Shown here piece after piece: positions 58,201 to 64,000 of a stretch of DNA of 64,000 nucleotides. Position numbers and translations under genes: made by a program. Location of the stretch: the NCBI RefSeq assembly GCF_022539315.1, contig NC_066313.1:26883059-26947058 (forward strand), given 5' to 3'. The stretch's first letter is position 1, and each line of letters starts with the position of its first letter. The notes below the pieces were generated by a model. It made no database searches. It had not been told where the DNA came from and was given only the letters and a program-made list of their open reading frames with translations. The stretch comes from Serinus canaria (taxonomy: Eukaryota; Chordata; Aves; Passeriformes; Fringillidae).

Positions 58201-59422
58201 GTATGCAGCTGTTGATAGTACCGTCATCTTGTCATGGCGTCTGAATTCCCAGAAGATAAAATGGAATAAAGGTTTCACAGGACGGCTGAATTGGAAAAAA
58301 CAGGAAAGTGCAAAATCTCATGAGCTGCTTGATTTCAACGTCACAGCACAAGGGCAGCTGCATGAGACTAAAAAAAGCAATGACTTGTTCTTTGAGATAC
58401 CTGAAAGCAAACCTGAAAGTAGCATAGAAGTGAAGCTCCCCAAAGTCCATTTCAACCATTCTGGCCAGTACCAGTGCCAGCTGGAGTACAAAGGAAGACA
58501 CGCACAGAGCAAGATAGAGCTGGTGGTGATGAAAGGTGAGAGGAAGGAGGAGAAGTGGGTCATGAAAAGGATGAGCTACAGAAACCTGCAAGTCCCAAAA
58601 TCATGGGATGGACCCATCCTCCCATCCCCTCACTCACACGTCCTTGTCTTGCCTTTACAGTCTCAGCCAACCCTGCTGGGCCACTCTCCAGAGGGGCCAA
58701 TGTGACCCTGACCTGCCAGGTCTCCGGACCGCTCGCACCCGGTGCCTTCTTGCGCTGGGAACGTGTGAACGGCACCAAGATGGACACTAAGAACTCAAAG
58801 CAGCGTGAAGTAAAGTTGGAGGTGAACATCAGCGCTGCAGGGCTGTGGAGCTGTCACCTCATAGAAGACAGTGACAAAAAGATCAGCTTTCACTACCGTG
58901 TGGGTATGGAAATTAGCATCACGTCCCTGCCCCAACCCTAAAGCCATAAAATTCTGTTTGTTTCTGTGTCTAAATATTTGTATCCTCCCACAGAGGAAGC
59001 TTCTGTTTGGATTAACAATGTGATAATTGGAGCGAGCATTGGAGGCAGTTTATTGGCGTTTGCCCTTGGTTGCCTGTGCATCACCAGTGGTGTAAGCTGG
59101 CAGCGGAGAAGGGTGAGTGCCACCATCCCTGTGAAAGGTGCAGAGATTACTGGCTCTCCAGACCACAGGAGGAGTCAGATTTCCTGTCTGGGTGCAGGGC
59201 AGGACAGACAAAGGGTCAATCCTTAGACTCAAGGCAAGTTTTTGAGATGAGCAGTCTGCAGATGTCAGACAGCACTTTACTACCGCTTCAGAGGAAAGCA
59301 CTTGAAGCATAAAAATATCTGATTGTTCTTTGTCCCTTCTCTCCTGGCAGCAACGGGCAAAAAGGATGGCACAAGCAAGACAACACTTGCTGGAAAACAA
59401 GACATGTCAGTGTCAACAGTAA
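55238..59422 (+). CDS. CD4: T-cell surface glycoprotein CD4
   Basis: Eight exons: 55238-55298, 56815-56994, 57079-57222, 57455-57727, 58173-58535, 58661-58903, 58994-59112 and 59351-59422, all GT-AG with matching phases. They give 484 residues (human 458). Residues 1 to about 22 form the signal peptide. D1 (split by a phase-1 intron) has cysteines 45 and 113, the same 68-residue spacing as human, with DAGIYTC. D2 (129-219) has only C199; D3 (220-340) only C321; D4 has C359 and C405. The membrane span is about 431-452. The tail has RRR at 459-461, HLL at 473-475 and the LCK-binding CxC motif (CQC, 480-482). CD4 is the co-receptor that binds MHC class II and brings LCK to the T-cell receptor. 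Eight N-glycosylation sequons are visible. The TAA lies inside a GTAAGT donor hexamer, so a spliced longer tail is possible. LAG3, 15 kb upstream, is its paralogue. Confidence 0.93.
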
Positions 59423-60897
59423 GTGGCAATGAGGGCACCCAGAATGGGCAAAGACTGTGTTCAAGAGAGAGGAACTGGATGATTGAGCAGGGAGAAATTG
59501 AACTTCGGCCTTTTTGGTGAAACAGTACAGCTGCATTTCAGCATTTTCAGCTCTTGCTCATGTTAAATCCTGCTTAAGAGTTATGAGCTATGCTAAATCC
59601 CACACCCATGGCAGCACTGTGCTGGGAAACTTTTGAGCAGAGTTGTTTCACTCAAATTACCTTAGTTTTGAGAGATGTTAGCTGAACCTAAGCAGGAGTT
59701 CCAAAGTCCTTTGGTAGGGTCCATAGTGAATCTGACATCGGGATACCAAGGTTGTGGAGGTGGAAGGCACACAACCAAGCACAAGGATGAAACATAAATT
59801 TTAAAAATCCATGATGTCCGTAATTTAATTCAAGCTCTACTAGAGCATTGCTGGACTGCATTTGGTGAAAACTGCCAATAACCTCCCAGGAGTAACAAAA
59901 GAGGAAAAAAAAATAATCACAGAACAGTCTGATTTGTACCCTTTCCTAAAGGCCTTGGGTGATGTGAAATACACTATTGTGCCATGACCCTTTTCATGGG
60001 AGCAAGGATTTCTCAGCAGAGAAACTGCCCTTTTCCATGTTTTTAAGCTTATATGGTATCAGGCATCAGAAGCAGCTGTTGGAAACACTGACAGCCATTC
60101 TGTCACTGGAAGTGGAGCATGAAAGGAAGTATAAATGGCTGCATGAACAAGTTCAATGAATGTTTGGGTACAGAACCAGACTTCTGCTTCATTTTCACCA
60201 GTGACATTGGCAAATTGTGATAGCTTCACCAAATTTTTTTTCACTGTCACCAAGAATTCAGTGAGAATGTTTATTGGTAAATACTGCATCACAGCTGGGA
60301 TGCATATGTGGTGAAGAGCATAACATGTGTCAAAGAGTTCACCTTGTTTTCACCTACATTTTATCAAGGTTAAAAAATAATCCCCATAAAGAGAGGACAA
60401 AGTCTGTACAGATACATCAAAATCTAGATAAATCTGTGCAGTACAAGTGCTGATACAGTTGTTCTCTAACTCTCTTTGCCAAGTAAGCAGCTCAGTGTAA
60501 CTGAAACCTAAACTGCAGCCATGTGGGTGCTCAAGTAACTGTTTGCATCCTCAGCCACAGAGGCAGGCAGTCATTCTCTATGCAAAAAAACCCAGGTGGG
60601 GGGGTGGTACTCATGTAGTACTTTTCTCTTGCAGCCGGCTGAAAAAGTAATACTGCAGCACTGACATCACAAGGAGTGATGAAGTCTCTGCCTGTACCTA
60701 ACCACCTGTGCTCTGTGAATCCATCTCCCATTCTCCTGTTCTAATGAAATTCTTTATTCCTTCATCATTCCCCCAGTCTACTGCCATGGAGGGAGGTTGG
60801 CTGGCTAGGAGCCAATGGACCAGACAAGAAACCCTGAGGGGTTATGATTGATCCTCAGTCCTATAATGAGAGATGCTGAACAGAAGATATGTGTACA

Positions 60898-60917
60898 TAC
60901 ACACACACACACACACA
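60898..60917 (+). repeat. (AC)n microsatellite
   Basis: About ten AC dinucleotides, within the predicted CD4 3' UTR. Confidence 0.9.
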
Positions 60918-61004
60918 TATAATATGCTTGTATTTTGTTCATGTACTTAATTTGACCTTCTTGTGGAACCAATTTTATGCGCTTCTTTTATCTGCCTGAG
61001 CCAC

Positions 61005-61010
61005 AATAAA
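61005..61010 (+). terminator. CD4: candidate CD4 polyadenylation signal
   Basis: First canonical AATAAA after the CD4 stop codon with G/T-rich sequence downstream. Confidence 0.5.
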
Positions 61011-61025
61011 TTACTTTGGGGTTGG

Positions 61026-62747
61026 GAGTTATTTTTTGCAAGCTGGACTACATTTTTCTCGTAGGCATTCTTGTCTGGTTCAAATTCACATTTCTCTCTT
61101 TCCTGCTAGGATGTGAAATGCTGATTTTCACTATCCCTAACCTCCCTGGCTGCCACAAGCCTTCCTTAATGCATCAGCTCTTTGCTGATGTCTGTGAAAA
61201 CTCTCTGTCCATGCCCATGTGCCTTTCTTGGGCACTCTGTGCCCTACATATCTACCCCTAGACCTACATATCTGATCCCCCATATCTATCTGTCAGCCTG
61301 TAGCTTTCACCTCTCCCATAACAAGCTAACAAACAAGTAAAAACAGCACAATCAGTGGGATAATTCAGGACTAATTTTATCAGGAGGGTAGCCCAGGATA
61401 CCAATAGATTCTGGAAGTCAGAGCCCGAAGGAGTTCTGAATGTTGATCTAGAAGGTAAGTTTGGGAATGTTGTGACAAAGTAATTGCCTAGGAGAACAAA
61501 TCAGCCTTGAACTGCCTAGTCCCACAGAGTGCAGAAAGCAGATGCTTCTGAGAAAGCCATTGGAACTGTTTCTCACTGAATGACCCCTTTTTTTTGGCTC
61601 AAGGAGATGAGAAGAGGGAGTGAAAAGCCCAGGAAATTTCAGATGGAACTAAAAGCATGCTGCAGAGATGACAGATTGTCCTGAAAGAAAAATGCTGTTA
61701 AAATATGTACACAGAAGTCTTGTGTTTATAGAAGTTACTCCGCTGTCTGTCTGCTAGTGGCAGGTCAAAAAGGCCTTGAGGTCCTACAGCTGTCACTGGC
61801 TGCAGTCCTGGTTTGTTTGTCTGTGCTGGCCTTGCTGGGGACAGGCACAGAGGGGCACTGGGTTCTGGGAAGGGCTCCCTGTGGGGAAGACCCTCAGAGG
61901 GATGCCTGCTGCTGCTGGAGGAGGGGTTGTCTGTCTGTCAGTCACACCGGCACCCCGCTGTTACTGACAGACAACGGACAGGTCCACGCAGCACCTGTGA
62001 GCCCGGGAATCCTGCAGCCCACAAGCCCTGGAGTGGGGACGCAGCCCCAGGCAGCTGTGGCAGCAGGTGTGGGTCCCACTGCTGTCAGACCTGCTCCTGC
62101 ACCATCATCCTCACTCAAACAGGAGTGGCAAAGGCCACACTAACATCACTTTCCTTCCCAGAGCTCGTGCTTGCGTGCACACGACTACATTAATTTGGAA
62201 AAGCCTGCATATCCTGGTGCATGCAGCTGCTCCTCCTGCTCCTGTCCTGTCCCTGAACTGCCAGCATACCTTGGGAGCTTGTTGTGGCCCATCAATCTGC
62301 TAAACAAGGCACCATCATGGCTTAAGGACCTGTCCCTTTTAGGAGCTGTTATGAGGGAAAATGAGCACAAAGTCAGTGGTGGTCTGTGTAATGGTCATGC
62401 CAAACTGCTTGGCACAATCCCCTCAACAAAACACTACCCCTGTTTCTTCAGTCCAGACTCTTCACTTTAAATAACTGCTTGAGTACCCAAACTCACATGG
62501 GTATCTGGAGCAGAGGGATTGTCCTGTACCACCTGATACCTGGATGGGACAAAAAAATCAGGCTGGGTGAACATCTGTTGGGAGGTCCTTTAGCATTGCA
62601 GAGATCTCGAGCAGTTCAGATGCTCACCTGAGGTTCTGACAGCTGAACCAACAACCTCTTCACCTAAAAACACCAGCCTTGACTTTTTCAGCAAGAGAAT
62701 CAGTCTGACAATAAAAGACTAAGCTAATAGGGCTTATTAAAAACCTT
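61026..62747. other. intergenic downstream of CD4
   Basis: No gene is recognised. A frame at 61757-62143 translates to a hydrophobic start followed by low-complexity sequence. It starts at GTG rather than ATG and shows no similarity I know. In mammals GPR162 follows CD4, but nothing here resembles a seven-helix receptor. Confidence 0.45.
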
Positions 62748-62800
62748 GTGTCCCAGTTTCAGCCAGCGTAGAGTTAACTTCTTCTCAGCACAGGGTCCAT
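62748..62800 (+). mobile_element. short LTR-like fragment
   Basis: The text CCCAGTTTCAGCCAGCGTAG followed by AGTTAACTTCTTCT resembles the first 50 bases of a common avian LTR. Too short to classify. Confidence 0.35.
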
Positions 62801-64000
62801 CAAACCTGGCCTGTCCAGGATAAAGTGCATGGGTAGCAGACAATGCCAGCAGCGGATCTCGGAGAACACGGAGGTGCCTGAGCTGCCTGACAGCTGTCAA
62901 AGCCAGGATGCAGCTCTCCTCTCTTGCACAGGCTGGCAGAGGCACACTGAGTGCTCACAAGTGACCAAAGGTTCTGTCCCCAGGCACAGCTGGGACCCAC
63001 CTGCAGAGAGCTCTCAGGCTCACAGCCCTGCCATCGATGCAGAAGGTCCCTCTGCCTGCTCCCAGGGGGCCTGGCTGGCGTGGCAGCATATGTGGTGGTG
63101 CCACTGGGGTGTCTCTAAGTGCACAGCTGCATCCACAGATGCACAGCTTCCAGTTCTCCCATCTGCACAAGTGTAACAAAAATGACAGGCCTTCCTCAGC
63201 ACTGCTCAGTTCCTCAGTGTCTCTCCTGATCTCAGAAGTTGTGACCCTGCCCTACTCTACTTGAAGCTCACCTGTAAGCACAAACCACTGTAGGCTCTAA
63301 TCTTATAAATCTCTCTTTTCTGGCAGCTCTCCCGTCTGTGTCTTTTCATTTTCCTCGTTTGTTCCCTAGATGCACGGACTGCCCTGATTGAGAGAAAAGT
63401 CATCCACAGAGTGAGTCCTAGTTGGGCTTTACTTTCCATCTGAGTGCAATACTGAAAGCTTCAGCGTGGGCTTCAAGGCAGCACAGAGGTAGAGATTCAA
63501 ACCAGAGAAGAACAAGCTTGCACAAAACATGTCAAAGCAGATGAGTCCCCAGCTGGAATGGAGTTGGAATGGAGTGCAGCTACATCTTGCCCAAGCCAGG
63601 ACTTCACAGGCTGTCTTCCACATATCCTGGTTCTCCTTCTCAGGAAGTGTTGGGGGCTTCTTCCTTTGCTAGGTGTGACAAGGGTGTATCTACACTATGC
63701 AATGGGATTAATGCCTCTGCACAACACAAACCACAGCAATGAACAACTCTGCAAAGCAGCAAACACAATGACAGACTTATTTTATCAGGTGGTGACAGCT
63801 CATCAGAGTAGCCCTGAGACGACAGCATACATGGCAATACTTAAAAAATGACAATGTCAGCAAGAGCTCTGTGTAGTGATGTGGAAATACCACAGAAAGC
63901 ATGATTTTGGAAAAATATGTGAAGTGCTGACTTTTCCTATTACATCAGTGTTTCTGGTACTACAGTTCCCCATGTTTCTGGGCTGCAGAAAGGAGAAGCA
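62801..64000. other. intergenic, no gene recognised
   Basis: Nothing I can assign on either strand up to the window end. Confidence 0.45.

Larger units (their letters stand above)
59423..61025 (+). other. CD4: CD4 3' untranslated region
   Basis: From the TAA to about 15 bases beyond AATAAA at 61005-61010, which is followed by TTTGGGGTTGGGAGTT. It contains a short (AC)n microsatellite near 60898-60917. If CD4 uses one more coding exon, the first part would be intron. The end point is inferred from the first good poly(A) signal. Confidence 0.55.

Noticed and set aside
61757..62143. 128-residue frame with a hydrophobic N terminus, considered as a new membrane protein or a last CD4 exon
   Set aside because: It starts with GTG, has no similarity I recognise, turns low-complexity after about 45 residues and has no supporting promoter. 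As a CD4 tail it would read HGRSKRP then stop, less human-like than the nearer option.

Overview
This is a vertebrate nuclear window, almost certainly from a bird and probably a songbird. The genes have short exons with GT-AG introns and GC-rich CpG-island promoters. The intergenic DNA carries CR1 LINE tails and several endogenous-retrovirus LTR families of the kind abundant in passerines. Four protein-coding genes can be read exon by exon with consistent phases: MLF2 (minus strand, coding 2065-7263), PTMS (plus, 14861-17463), LAG3 (plus, 34594-40088) and CD4 (plus, 55238-59422). Gene order and orientation match the MLF2-PTMS-LAG3-CD4 block known from human chromosome 12p13.

Layout: 1-310 may hold the 3' end of a plus-strand neighbour. 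825-7575 is MLF2, transcribed leftwards from a CpG island with an NRF1-type palindrome. 7.8-13.7 kb is intergenic, with one CR1 copy and an orphan GC-rich patch at 10.0-10.3 kb. 13.7-15.3 kb is a large CpG island with a TATA box that starts PTMS. 18.36-34.38 kb is a repeat-rich spacer with LTRs at 21.8, 24.0 and 31.7 kb and two minisatellites. 34.39-40.6 kb is LAG3. 40.6-55.2 kb is a second repeat-rich spacer with an inverted pair of LTRs of one family, CR1 fragments and a TCCCA array. It should also hold the upstream CD4 exon and control elements. 55.24-61.0 kb is CD4. 61.0-64.0 kb shows no recognisable gene.

MLF2 and PTMS encode broadly expressed nuclear proteins. LAG3 and CD4 are tandem paralogues, each with four Ig domains, one membrane span and a short tail, acting as inhibitory and activating MHC class II receptors on T cells. 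Their shared ancestry shows in matching exon phases. Compared with the human proteins as I remember them, LAG3 lacks the proline-rich D1 loop, has an extra cysteine pair in D2 and has lost the KIEELE/EP-repeat tail while keeping an FxxL motif. CD4 has single unpaired cysteines in D2 and D3, and a stop codon that overlaps a splice-donor sequence. The most unexpected non-coding feature is a 31-bp hairpin at 1579-1648 on the MLF2 3' side. I found no prokaryote-type system, CRISPR array or tRNA/rRNA gene.
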